A stretch of DNA of 64,000 nucleotides from Izhakiella australiensis (GCF_002006995.1 NZ_MRUL01000005.1:186001-250000), one strand, 5' to 3'. Numbered from the stretch's first letter, positions 16,637 through 26,351 are shown. Numbers and translations are program-made. The notes: generated by a model not told the origin, from the letters alone.

Positions 16637-19600
16637 TCAGGATGTTTTCTTACCGTTTTGCAACGCCGCTTTCAGCGCGGCGATTTGCAGGTGCTGATAT
16701 TCATCCAGCGACTTGATTTGCTGGCTGAATACCGGTGCGCCAAATACCGACGCTGGCGAAACCAGAGAACGCGTATTGCCCGGTGACACCGAATGCCAGC
16801 TGCCGCCGTTAAACACTTCCAGCGCGGTGCTGCCTGGCAGCGGAATATCGCCAAACATGCCGGCCAGTACCGATTTCCCACCCTGGGGCTGATTGAAATC
16901 AGCGACTTTACTGCTGACAACGCCCGTCTCGTAGCGGCTGACGCCATGATCGGCAAATACCGAGGCCACCAGCGAAGGCGCCACCGTGCCGCCATCCCGA
17001 CCGGCGTTGGCAAACACGCCTGCCACGCTGCTTACGCTGCTGACTACGCTGCCGTTAAAGCCGCCAGGCGCTGCCAGCGGGCTCTGGTTGTTAACAACTG
17101 CCGTCAGCGTCGCCATCTGGCTATGGGATCCGCTGGCGGAGGTCGACAGCGCGGCGCCGTGGCTGCCGATCGCTTTCATATCCGCGCCGCCGTCAGGCTG
17201 CTGCATCAGATTACGACCATCCGGCGTGCTGGTATTGGTGGGTAATGACGGCGTGGCAACGCTCTTATTAACACTGAGCGTCAGCAACCCGGAGGCCGTC
17301 ACGTTATTGTTATCGGTTGCAGTAAGTCGAATATTTAGCGTACCGGCATCATTATTTTGCGGATTACCGGATAATGTTCCGGTCTGCGTGTTAAAAGTCA
17401 GCCAGCCGGGCAATGGCGAACCGTCGGCCAGGGTGGCGCTGTAGCGCAGCGTGTCGCCGCTGTCTTTATTGACGAAAGCGTTGGCCGGCAGCACGTAGCT
17501 AAAGGGCTGGCCGCCGGTGGCAGTTTGGTTCTGCAGGCTACCCGGATTGGCGATCGGCGCGGTGTTGACGTGAATATCGCCGTGAACGGTGCCCTGCTCC
17601 AGGCCGTTGCCCGCAAGATCACGGATGTCGCTTTCAGCGCCGTTGAAATCTAAGCGCACGGCGCCAACGCCGGTTACGCCAGTGAGATCGATGCGGTAGG
17701 TCGTCGGGCTGATCGCCGTCACCGAATGAATCGTCGCGCTGGTGCCTTCGCTGGTGCGTACCACGAAGTTATGGATATCGACACCAGTTACCGGCTCGGA
17801 GAACACCAGGTTATAGCTCAGAGTCTGCGGCCCAGGCGTCGCGTTCAACGTCAGGCTGACGGCTTCCGGTGGCCGGGTATCGATGCTAAAGCTATTGGAA
17901 GTGACGGTGCCCGCGCCGTGGTTGCCGGCCAGATCGCTTAAGGTGCTGGTGTCCATGCCGATCTGGTTGGCGCTGCTGGTAATGCCGCTGAGCGGGGTAA
18001 AGCTGCCCGTCCAGGTAATACCGCCATCTTCAGAAGTCAGGTTCGACAGCGTCCCGTTGCTAACGTTAAGGCTGGCATTACTAAATCCGGTGACCGGCTC
18101 GCTGAAGGTAATGGTCACCGGCGCGCTCTGCCCCTGGCGCAGGGCGCTGTCGCCAACCACGATAGTGGCAACCGGCGGGCGGGTATCCACGCTGAAGCTG
18201 TTGGAGTGGACCGTTCCTTCGCCGTGGTTTCCGGCTAAATCCGTCACGCTGCCGGTATTCAGCGAAATCTGGCCGCTCACGCCGTTCAGCCCATCAGCAG
18301 GCGTAAAGACGCCGGTCCAGGTGATGCCGCCATCGCTGCTGCTCATGGCGCCGAGCGTACCGTTGGCAACGTTCAGATTGGCGCTGCTAAAGCCGCTCAC
18401 CGCTTCGCTGAAGGTCACGGTAACCAGCGCCTGATCGCCAGACTTGAGCGCACTGCTGCTTACCACGATGCTGGCGGAGGGAAGCTCGGTATCAATGCTA
18501 AAGCTATTCGAGTCAATTTCGCCGAAGCCTTCGTTACCGGCCAGATCGTTCACGCCGGAGGCATTGAGTGTTATCTGGTTAGCGGCGCTGGTAATGCCCG
18601 CTGACGGGGTATAAATCGCCGTCCAGGTTTGGCCGCCATCCGCCGAAGTCACGCCGCTGAGGCTGCCGCCAACCACGATGATATCCTGATTGCTGAAGTT
18701 GGTAACCGGCTCTGAAAAGCTGAAGGTGACGGTGGTGCTTTGTCCGGCGTTCAGGCTGCCGTCAGCAACGGTCACGGTCGCCGTTGGACGCTGGGTATCA
18801 ATACTGTAGCTGGCGGAAGTCGTCATGCCCTGGCCTGCGTTGCCAGCCAGATCGGTCACGCCCGCAGCACTAAGGGTAATATAGTTAACGCCGCTGGTAA
18901 TATCCGCCGTCGGGCTGAAAACCGCCGTCCAGGTCTGGCCGCCATCCTGCGAACTGAGGCCGCTCAGCGTGCCGTTGGAGACGACAAGGTCGTCATAGCT
19001 GAAGCCGGTCACCGCTTCACTGAAAGCAATGGTCACCGTAGTCGTCTGGCCGCTTTTTAACGCGCTGTCGGCAAGGGTAATGCTGGCGGTCGGCGCCACG
19101 CCGTCAATGGTAATTTCTTTCTGACCGCTGAGGGAGTTTAGCGAGGCCAGCGCCGGCAGCTGCGCAGAAGCATCCTGGCTGTTGCCATCGCGCAGCGTCG
19201 CGCCGTTAAGCTGTAGCGCCGAGGTGCTGGCGTAGTTAAGGGCGCCGCTGGCGTCACCGCTTTGTACCACGTAGCGGAAGGTCAGCGTGTTGCTGCCGGA
19301 GCCGGAAATATAGTTTGCCTGATGGTCAACCGCGCCGGTTTCCAGCAGCAGGGCCGGGGTACCGCCGTTCACGGTAACCGCTGAGCTAAAGGTCAGGGTA
19401 ATATCCACCACGTCACCCACCTTATAGGTGCCATTTGGCGCGGAGGAGCTGACGCTGGTGATATAAGGCACGTTCGGGTTAACGTTAATATCGATAACGT
19501 CGCTGTCGCTCTGCGCGCCGCCGGAACCGGTGTTGCCCTGATCGTTGCTAACGATTTGCAGAGTAGCACTGCCGCTGTAGCCTTCAACCGGGGTATAAAT

Positions 19601-22600
19601 CAGGCCGTTGAGCGCATTATTAACAGCGCTAATGCTGCCGCTGAAGGTCATGGTCTGCACGCCGCTGCCGCTGCCAACGCTGAAGGTCAGGCCGCTGGTC
19701 GAGCTTAGCGTCAGCACGCCGTGGGTCGCCGTCAGGGTTATCTGCATCGCACCGCTGCCGATATCAACATCGCTTACCGCAATGCGATTACCGTTCGCGT
19801 CGTTAAACACCAGCACACCATCCTGCTGCACCAGCTGGGCCGTGGGCACGGCATTGACCGGCGCGTCATTAACGGCAGCAACGTTAAGCGTTACGCTGGT
19901 GGAGGCAGCCTCAGAGCTGGCCGTACCGCTGGTGCCCGGATCGATACCGCTGTTGCCGCCATCATCAATCGAAATATTCAGGGTTACGCTGCCGGTCGCA
20001 TTGCTGGCGGTGGTGAAGGCCAGCTTGCCTGCGCTGATAAACGCGTTGATATCGGCAATCGCGCCCTGCATCACCAGGCTGCCGGTTCCGCTGCCGCTAA
20101 CGCTAACGCCGGCGCCGCTGATGGCGGTCAATACGCCGCTGCCGACCGAGAAAGTCGCCGTTACGCTGGCGCTGCCTGCATCAACGTCGTTAAAGCTGAT
20201 ATCGCTCAGGCCGCTTGCTACGTCTTCCGTCACGCTCAGGGTTGCCGGGGCGCTAATCGTCGGCGCATCGTTCACCGCCACAACGTTAACGCTGGCAGAG
20301 AGCGACAGTGCGGTGGTATCAACACCGCCGTTTGCCGTACCGCCGCTGTCTTTAATGCTGGTCAGCGTCACGGTGCGACTGGCCGCGGTGGGGTTTTCAC
20401 TGCTGTTGCGATAGCTGATGCCGTTGGTCAGCAGCGCAGCGGCGGCGGCGCTAATGCCAGCCGGCTTGTTTAAGCTTACGGTCGCCACGCCGCCGAGGGT
20501 GCTGACGCTGTAGCTCAGGCCATTGCCTGCCGTCGTGCCGCTGGCACCGTTGACCAGCGTAATATCGCTACCGTCAATGCGCAGCAGTTCGCTGCTGCCA
20601 TCGCTCAGGTTGCTGACCGTAAGCGTCATGGCGGTAATGGTTTGTCCGGCCTCGACGGTACTAACCGCCGCGCCGCTGAACAGCGCAACTGCACTGCCGT
20701 TTTCAGTATAAGTAACGCTGCCGCCGGTTGCCGTCAGGGTTGGCGCATCGTTGACGCCAATGACGCTCACCGACAGGGTTGCCGTGGTGACGCCGCCGTC
20801 ACCATCATCGACGCTAACGTTAACGCTGCGCGTTAGCGTGGAGGGATCGGCGCCGTTGCTGTTCTGATAGTTTAGGGCATGAATCAGCGCCTGTACCGCC
20901 TGCGGGGTTGCGTTGCCGTTAAGCGCAATCGTCAGGTTAGTGCTGCCCGTTCCGCCGGACAGGGTGCCTATCGCCAGGCCGCCGTAGGTGACTACGCTGC
21001 CGGCAACGCCTATCTGACCAACGCCGGTACCCTGATTAACCACGCCCAGCACATCCTCGCCGGCGCTGCGGTTACCGATAATCGCAACGGTAACGTTGCC
21101 GCCGTTAAAATCGGCTGAATCGCTGTCGCTGACCGTGGCATCGCTTCCCACATCCAGCAGTACCGGCGCAGCCCCTTCGGTATAGGCCACGCTATCGCCG
21201 TTCAGATTGGTAATAACCGGTGGCGCATCCACGCCGCTGACGGTTATCGCATTGCCGCTAAGATCGGCGATGTTGCCGCCGGTAATCGGGCCGTTCCAGT
21301 CATCCGCCGCCGCCAGGTTATAGGTGTTGCCGCTGCTGGCGCTGGTGCCGTTCTGATTTAACAGCTGTGCCAGCATGGCTTTATCGGTCGCGCCCAGCTG
21401 TACGCTAAACGAGGTGGCGCTGGTAATTTCAACGCTGCTGGTGTTGCTGGTCAGGGTGTAGGTGCCGCCGTTCTGGCCGGTAAACGTCAGCTTAGTGACG
21501 TCAATATCGTTGTTCGCGCCGCTCTGCCTCACCAGGTTGCTGCCGGTCACCGTCAGCAGGCCAGTGCTGCTGTCATAGGTTGAAGAGCTGATGGTGGGCG
21601 TCTGTACGTTGCTGACGGTGACGCCGTTGCCGCTCAGGTCGGCAGGGGTCGAGGCCTGGGAGCTGTCCCAACCGGCCGCCGCGCTGAGGTTAAAAACGGT
21701 GCCGCTGCTGGCGGAAGTCGTACCGTTTTTATCCAGTAATCCGCCAACGTTCAGCCAGTCACTGCCGTTAAGCGTGATGCTGAAGCTGGTCGCGCTGGTA
21801 GCGGTAACGTTAGCGCTGGTCAGGGTGTAGCTGGCGCCGTTTTCGCCTTTTAGCGTCAGCTTAGAAACGTCGATGGTGTCGCCGGCCACCATGTTGGCGC
21901 CGGTAACGGTCAGCACGTGGCTGCTGGCATCGTAGCTGGCCGAGGTGACCGACGGTTTAACCACCGCCATCTTGATATCGGTGATATTGATATCGCGCAG
22001 CGCCGAATAGCCATTAGAAGTAATCACCAACTGGGTGACATCGTTAATCTGGCCTGCAGAAAAGGAAACGACACTGTAGTCATCAGAATCGTATGCCACC
22101 GACTTATCAAATTGGGCGGTACTGCCATCGGCATAGGTGAGAACAAAATGCAGCGTTTGGGTATTCGCTTTGGCGCTCAGGCCGGTGAGATCAAAGGTGT
22201 AGCCGCTGGGCGGGGTGATGACAATTTTAGTATTGCTGCCGTTAATTGAGGCGTTCAGACCATAAAGGCCCTCCGGCGAACCATCCGCTCCAATACCGTA
22301 ACCTTCGGCGGTATCGCTGCCCGACGAGAAGGTCATGGTATAGCCATCGATCTGGCGGGTCACCGAGATACTGCTGTAATCCAAATCACCATCGTCGGAG
22401 CTGAAGTTAATGACCGTCAGCAGGTCGCTATAGCAGTCAACCTCCATCGCGGCGGTTTCAATGCTGCCGCTATGCTTTTCCAGCGTCCAGTTACCGCCGA
22501 TCAGGCTGCTGCCGGTGGCATCAATCGAGGCCGCAACGTCAGCGCCGGTGGCGTTTGACAGATCGGTTAAAAACAGGCTGCCTTTATCGCCGCCGGCCAC

Positions 22601-23239
22601 ATCACAGCCGTAAAGCAGCAGATCGCCGTCGGCGGTTAACGCCTTGCCAAGGGTGGCCAGCTCGCTCTGTACGGTGGCGTTTTGCAGCGAAGCATCGGTC
22701 AGCTCCAGCGTGCCCAGGTTGAGCTTGCCTTCAGAGCCGTGAGAAAAAATATGAATGGCATCGTAACCCTGATGGCTGGCTGCCCAGTCGGCAATCTGCT
22801 TTAAGCCATCCTGAGAACCGTCAATCAGCACCACTTCGGTGCCGGGTTTAATCCCCGCCACCAGCTGCTGGTAATCTTTCACCGAGGTATCAACAAAGGC
22901 GACTTCTTTACGATCGTGCGTTTCACCGCCGGCAACGGCAGCCACATCGCTATGGGCCTCGCTGCTGTTATTCGCGCTCGCAGCCTGGTGCGCATTATCC
23001 TGGCTGGCGCCGTGGCTATCATTATTACTGCTATCGGCAGCGCTGGCTTCGCTCTGCGCCGGATGCTCTGCGGTGGTGGTTGCGGCTTCAGCAACGGTGG
23101 CCGCGATGGCGCCATCAAAAAGAACGCGCGGCTCCAGCATCCAGGCCGTGGGAGAAGAAGCCACCGGGGTCGGTTGAGTTCGTTCACTGTCCGCACCACC
23201 CACGCTGGAATTGCGCATAAACCAATTACGCCATGTCAT
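16637..23239 (-). CDS. Giant repetitive surface protein with LEPR motif and DUF4347-like domain
   Basis: This protein of 2200 residues opens the exporter operon. It lacks a Sec signal; instead a polar ~33-residue start leads to WMLEPRVLFDGAIAATVAEA (LEPR at 35-38), a motif seen at the head of large repetitive surface proteins. A low-complexity Ala/Ser/His/Asn stretch follows. Residues 113-270 resemble DUF4347, with HIFSHGSEG (His167) and LLLYGCDVAGG (Cys212). Then come two copies of an Ig-like unit (YDxSxxxLTVTGxN), three cadherin-like segments starting VNDAP, four tandem ~100-residue Ig-like repeats (about 1378-1790), a dystroglycan-type cadherin unit near 1895 and a low-complexity tail ending NGKKTS. 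There are no RTX nonapeptides. GGGAGC precedes the ATG at 23239. It is probably an exported adhesin; the function is inferred. Confidence 0.88.
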   Translation of the reverse strand: MTWRNWFMRNSSVGGADSERTQPTPVASSPTAWMLEPRVLFDGAIAATVAEAATTTAEHPAQSEASAADSSNNDSHGASQDNAHQAASANNSSEAHSDVAAVAGGETHDRKEVAFVDTSVKDYQQLVAGIKPGTEVVLIDGSQDGLKQIADWAASHQGYDAIHIFSHGSEGKLNLGTLELTDASLQNATVQSELATLGKALTADGDLLLYGCDVAGGDKGSLFLTDLSNATGADVAASIDATGSSLIGGNWTLEKHSGSIETAAMEVDCYSDLLTVINFSSDDGDLDYSSISVTRQIDGYTMTFSSGSDTAEGYGIGADGSPEGLYGLNASINGSNTKIVITPPSGYTFDLTGLSAKANTQTLHFVLTYADGSTAQFDKSVAYDSDDYSVVSFSAGQINDVTQLVITSNGYSALRDINITDIKMAVVKPSVTSASYDASSHVLTVTGANMVAGDTIDVSKLTLKGENGASYTLTSANVTATSATSFSITLNGSDWLNVGGLLDKNGTTSASSGTVFNLSAAAGWDSSQASTPADLSGNGVTVSNVQTPTISSSTYDSSTGLLTVTGSNLVRQSGANNDIDVTKLTFTGQNGGTYTLTSNTSSVEITSATSFSVQLGATDKAMLAQLLNQNGTSASSGNTYNLAAADDWNGPITGGNIADLSGNAITVSGVDAPPVITNLNGDSVAYTEGAAPVLLDVGSDATVSDSDSADFNGGNVTVAIIGNRSAGEDVLGVVNQGTGVGQIGVAGSVVTYGGLAIGTLSGGTGSTNLTIALNGNATPQAVQALIHALNYQNSNGADPSTLTRSVNVSVDDGDGGVTTATLSVSVIGVNDAPTLTATGGSVTYTENGSAVALFSGAAVSTVEAGQTITAMTLTVSNLSDGSSELLRIDGSDITLVNGASGTTAGNGLSYSVSTLGGVATVSLNKPAGISAAAAALLTNGISYRNSSENPTAASRTVTLTSIKDSGGTANGGVDTTALSLSASVNVVAVNDAPTISAPATLSVTEDVASGLSDISFNDVDAGSASVTATFSVGSGVLTAISGAGVSVSGSGTGSLVMQGAIADINAFISAGKLAFTTASNATGSVTLNISIDDGGNSGIDPGTSGTASSEAASTSVTLNVAAVNDAPVNAVPTAQLVQQDGVLVFNDANGNRIAVSDVDIGSGAMQITLTATHGVLTLSSTSGLTFSVGSGSGVQTMTFSGSISAVNNALNGLIYTPVEGYSGSATLQIVSNDQGNTGSGGAQSDSDVIDINVNPNVPYITSVSSSAPNGTYKVGDVVDITLTFSSAVTVNGGTPALLLETGAVDHQANYISGSGSNTLTFRYVVQSGDASGALNYASTSALQLNGATLRDGNSQDASAQLPALASLNSLSGQKEITIDGVAPTASITLADSALKSGQTTTVTIAFSEAVTGFSYDDLVVSNGTLSGLSSQDGGQTWTAVFSPTADITSGVNYITLSAAGVTDLAGNAGQGMTTSASYSIDTQRPTATVTVADGSLNAGQSTTVTFSFSEPVTNFSNQDIIVVGGSLSGVTSADGGQTWTAIYTPSAGITSAANQITLNASGVNDLAGNEGFGEIDSNSFSIDTELPSASIVVSSSALKSGDQALVTVTFSEAVSGFSSANLNVANGTLGAMSSSDGGITWTGVFTPADGLNGVSGQISLNTGSVTDLAGNHGEGTVHSNSFSVDTRPPVATIVVGDSALRQGQSAPVTITFSEPVTGFSNASLNVSNGTLSNLTSEDGGITWTGSFTPLSGITSSANQIGMDTSTLSDLAGNHGAGTVTSNSFSIDTRPPEAVSLTLNATPGPQTLSYNLVFSEPVTGVDIHNFVVRTSEGTSATIHSVTAISPTTYRIDLTGVTGVGAVRLDFNGAESDIRDLAGNGLEQGTVHGDIHVNTAPIANPGSLQNQTATGGQPFSYVLPANAFVNKDSGDTLRYSATLADGSPLPGWLTFNTQTGTLSGNPQNNDAGTLNIRLTATDNNNVTASGLLTLSVNKSVATPSLPTNTSTPDGRNLMQQPDGGADMKAIGSHGAALSTSASGSHSQMATLTAVVNNQSPLAAPGGFNGSVVSSVSSVAGVFANAGRDGGTVAPSLVASVFADHGVSRYETGVVSSKVADFNQPQGGKSVLAGMFGDIPLPGSTALEVFNGGSWHSVSPGNTRSLVSPASVFGAPVFSQQIKSLDEYQHLQIAALKAALQNGKKTS
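17868..19107. repeat. Four tandem ~300-base Ig-like repeats inside the giant protein gene
   Basis: Four consecutive units each encode a domain of about 100 residues. Each begins around A-(S/T)-I/V-x-V-x-D-S-A-L-x-x-G-Q, followed by TxxFSEPV/AVTGFS, DGGxTWTxxFTP, a segment ending in DLAGN and a link SFSIDTxxP. A fifth, divergent unit follows toward the C-terminus. Boundaries are approximate. The units are similar enough at DNA level to allow recombination that changes copy number. Confidence 0.8.
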
Positions 23240-24361
23240 AAATTTGCTCCCGGAGCAGTGCGTCAAAATTAAGATTAGAATTGTTAATGTATTGCCAGAC
23301 GGGAAATGATTAAGCCTGATTTCACCTTTTAGTCAGAGTAACTTCTGCAAAAAGAGGGCTGTATTAAGTACACTATCGTCTAACTTTACGAATATTCACA
23401 ATTATTAACACTAAAGTGCAACTGTGAAAATTTTAAGCTACGGATTAAAAAATTTACTTAAAGTCAAATAACAGATAAATAACATACAATTAAAATCACC
23501 AACCGCCGAAACCAATACCACTTAACAAGGAAAAACAGCGGATTAATCCTAAAGATATGGAAATCTTCCTGATACATTATCGGCGCACGGGAAGTGATCT
23601 TTATGCGGAGAAAAAAGATTAAAAATGCTTACTTTTTTAGCGATTGATATGCCAATCGTGAGGGAGGGAAACGCCATTTATGTTGCAAAACTTACGTCAT
23701 ATCGTTCAACAATTCAGGAGTATTGAGTCATGAACCCCGCTGATGGTTGCCTTTTCTGTTTTTAAAATAACAGGTTAAAAAAATAGAGTGAATTCCCTAC
23801 ACCGGCAGATAAAAGGCTGGCAGCTGCACCGATCAGGGTCGCTATTCGGGTGCTGGTTGACCCGGGCTTAACAAGGTCATCGCCACCAACTAACGTGTAA
23901 GCAGAACAATCAGGATTAAGGCCGGGTTCATACTGTATAGAGAGAACAGTCTGAAAGAGGGAGGAGGATCAGCGCCAGCAGATTGATAGCCGGCAGACAT
24001 CATTACTGACTTTCTATCAATTTTCACTATTCAAATCGTTACCAGCCTTTCCCCCACCCACTTTCTGAAATACCCGGAACACAAACGCCCGCGATGGCTA
24101 AGATCTGGCGGTAGATCGGCTTTGCGGTTATCTGCCAGAGGCGATTAATGCCGTTCGCACTAATCCTCGCTGAATAGTGGTATCCCCCATATTTGCTGAA
24201 AAGCCTTAAGCAATTCCGCGAGGATAACGACCACCAATTTTTAATTAAGCAGCCAATTTTATTGGTATCATCCGCGCATTATACTGTAACATCTATTATG
24301 CTAAAGGATGAAGGACTAGAAACATCACTGGTAGTCAATCCCAGTTTAGAAGGAACTTAAC
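23240..24361. other. Gene-poor region upstream of the giant-protein operon
   Basis: About 1.1 kb without an intact gene. The part at 23270-23700 is AT-rich and must hold the operon promoter. On the minus strand an open frame runs from 23968 to a stop at 23762 and reads like decayed coding sequence (it includes VGGDDLVKPGSTSTRIATLI), but it lacks a start codon and I do not recognise it. The stretch 24040-24240 also looks like broken coding DNA with stops in every frame I checked. This is probably degraded accessory sequence. Confidence 0.45.
24327..24345 (+). promoter_or_regulatory. Lux-box-like dyad upstream of the LuxR gene
   Basis: ACTGG and CCAGT form an inverted repeat around nine bases, 17 bases before the start codon of the LuxR-type gene. 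EsaR-type regulators bind ~20-base dyads of this general shape and often autorepress. The match to a consensus is loose, so this is a candidate site only. Confidence 0.3.
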
Positions 24362-25080
24362 ATGAGCATCAACTTTGATTCTGACGAAGAAAAAAACGTT
24401 CATATAAGGAATTACCTCGATCAAAAAATCTCAAAGTACGGAGATATAAAGTATGCATATGCAGTAATAAAAAAAGAAAAACGGAAGACATGATCATAAT
24501 TAGTAATATTGAGGACTATTTTTTAGATATTTATCTCAAAGAAAGATACCAGAACATAGATCCTGTTATCGCGACATCAATGAAACTCGTTTCCCCATTT
24601 TTTTGGGAAAAAAATATGAAAGAAAATCCAGAGTGGCATATTCATAAAATAATAAAATCCATTCAACCTTATCACGACATAGTTAGCGGCCAGACGTTTA
24701 TCTTACACTGTCCGGAAAATATCATGGTACTACTATCATTCTACGTAAATAAATTAACCAACCCGGAAGTTATTGAAAATATCAGAAAAGACAAAAATGA
24801 AATACACGGAATGGTAATCCATTGTTACGAAATATTCAGCTATTTTTATGAAAAAAAAGAAGACCCAATAAAACCGAATATAAATTTAACACATCGAGAA
24901 AAAGAGGTTCTCTACTGGATAGGTTTAGGAAAGACCTATCCAGAGGTCGCTATCATTCTTAGCATTTCAGTAAGAACTGTAAAATTCCACATTGCTAACA
25001 TAGTAAGAAAGCTCGATGTTAGTAATGCAAAACACGCTATAAAATTAAGCGAAGAACTAGATCTTATATCAAACATGTGA
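24362..25080 (+). pseudogene. EsaR-type quorum-sensing LuxR regulator with a one-base frameshift
   Basis: Two overlapping frames together encode one LuxR-type regulator. The first (24362-24493, good AAGGA site) gives 43 residues with NYLDQKISKYGDIKYAYAVI, matching the N-terminus of EsaR-like acyl-homoserine-lactone receptors. The second (24490-25080) continues with ISNIEDYFLDIYLKE, QNIDPVIATS, the ligand domain, and a complete LuxR helix-turn-helix (LTHREKEVLYWIGLGKTYPE, then ISVRTVKFHIANIVRKLDVS). One extra base in the A7 run at 24469-24475 would join them into a 239-residue protein, the usual family length. So this is a frameshift mutation, a sequencing error, or slippage-dependent expression. 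No luxI partner lies nearby. Low GC content sets it apart from its neighbours. Confidence 0.8.
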
Positions 25081-25358
25081 GAAAAATACGTTATACATGG
25101 TCAAAATTAACAATAACAAACACATTAAAATTAATCACAAGATGATAAATTAAATAAACAATTAAAACCTGACAGAGTAATTATTCAACAAGAATGGAAA
25201 ATAACTCTTCTGAATTTAACTATATGTTAAGAGAAAAACTCTAAACGAAACTAGTTTTCTTTTCTAATATCACCGATGAAAAAAGGTCTACCATTCCAGC
25301 TAGCCGCTGTCGGCCTGATGGAATGCTGATCGTAACAGCGCCCGCCCAAGCTCTTCTA

Positions 25359-26351
25359 TTAGCTTTTCCGACTCGCACCAGGCGAATAGCCCGTAATGCG
25401 TTTGAAAGCGCGACTGAAGGCAGCCTGCGAGGTGTAGCCCAGCCGCAGGGCCACGGCGTCGATCGAAAGCCTGTCGTGGATAAGCCATTGCCGCGCCAGT
25501 CGCATACGTAGTTCGGTAACGTAGCGTAATGGCGATATGCCAATTGTGGCCTGAAAACGCCCGGCAAATACCGAGCGGGAAAGATGCGACTGCGCCGCCA
25601 GCGAGGAAACCGTCCAGCTCTCCCCCGGATGGCGGTGAAGCGCCAGCAGCGCGCGCGCCAGCCGGGGATCGCGCAGCGCAGCAACCAGCCCTGAGGCATT
25701 ATTGCAGCCGCTTTCCACCCACCCGCGCACAATCATCGCCGCAACCACATCAGCAAGGCGGGCAAGGATACCGGCAAAACCAATGCGCCCGGAGCAAATC
25801 TCCTGTTTCATCGCATCCAGAATCGGCAGCAGGCCCGGGTAAAAGTCGCCGTTGGCATCCGCCACCATTACTTCAGGCATCAGTCTGCCGAGGCGATGCA
25901 TTGCCCCCAGATCGAAGCTCATACAGCCATAAAATAAAATAGCGCCGGGAACCGTATCCTGGCTTGGGCAGGTATTGACTCCCCCTACCGTATCGCCAAG
26001 CAGCGCGGCGTCGAAGCTATTGATGTCCCGCGCCGGCACGTCGGCGCCGGAAAGCAGCTGGTGGGCGCCGCCGTGTGGAAGCAGCACCGCGTTACCGGCC
26101 GCAAGCCGGTATTCCTCGCCGTCGGCGGTGCGCAGGATAACCGAACCCACGGCCAGATAATGGAAATATGCGTATCCCGGCCTGGCGGCAAAGCTCATAC
26201 CAAACGCAGGTCCGGTCTGAATGCGGCGATACTGAACGCCGTTCAGGCGCATTCCGGTCAGTAACTCGCTAATCAGCTCTGACGATAAAGCAAAGGGCAT
26301 CTGAGTCTTCATTTCCGGCTTTTCAGTCAAAATATCGGGACTGACAATCAT
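25359..26351 (-). CDS. AraC-family transcriptional regulator with cupin domain
   Basis: This 330-residue regulator has an N-terminal cupin_6-type sensing domain (AYFHYLAVGSVILRTADGEE, LAAGNAVLLPHGGAHQL) and a C-terminal pair of AraC helix-turn-helix motifs (WTVSSLAAQSHLSRSVFAGR and LSIDAVALRLGYTSQAAFSR, ending with FKRITGYSPGASR). It is divergent from an MFS exporter gene only 61 bases away, a common regulator/target layout. The ligand is unknown. The ATG at 26351 follows AGGATGATCT. Confidence 0.9.
   Translation of the reverse strand: MIVSPDILTEKPEMKTQMPFALSSELISELLTGMRLNGVQYRRIQTGPAFGMSFAARPGYAYFHYLAVGSVILRTADGEEYRLAAGNAVLLPHGGAHQLLSGADVPARDINSFDAALLGDTVGGVNTCPSQDTVPGAILFYGCMSFDLGAMHRLGRLMPEVMVADANGDFYPGLLPILDAMKQEICSGRIGFAGILARLADVVAAMIVRGWVESGCNNASGLVAALRDPRLARALLALHRHPGESWTVSSLAAQSHLSRSVFAGRFQATIGISPLRYVTELRMRLARQWLIHDRLSIDAVALRLGYTSQAAFSRAFKRITGYSPGASRKS

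Noticed and set aside
19608-20473. Long plus-strand ORFs opposite the giant-protein gene (250-268 codons)
   Set aside because: They are antisense shadows of a repetitive, GC-rich gene, have strongly biased composition (Leu/Pro/Ser/Ala or Arg/Gly/Ala) and no recognisable domain or ribosome-binding site.
16637-23239. Classical RTX type I adhesin (LapA/BapA type)
   Set aside because: I found no glycine/aspartate nonapeptide repeats, no C-terminal type I signal, and no ABC transporter in the operon.
23970-24300. Possible luxI remnant upstream of the LuxR gene
   Set aside because: I looked for the conserved Arg/Phe/Trp and acidic residues of LuxI proteins in both strands and found no convincing match.
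25241-25732. 163-codon minus-strand ORF overlapping the AraC gene
   Set aside because: It is an out-of-frame shadow; the AraC reading has two clear helix-turn-helix motifs and a cupin domain.
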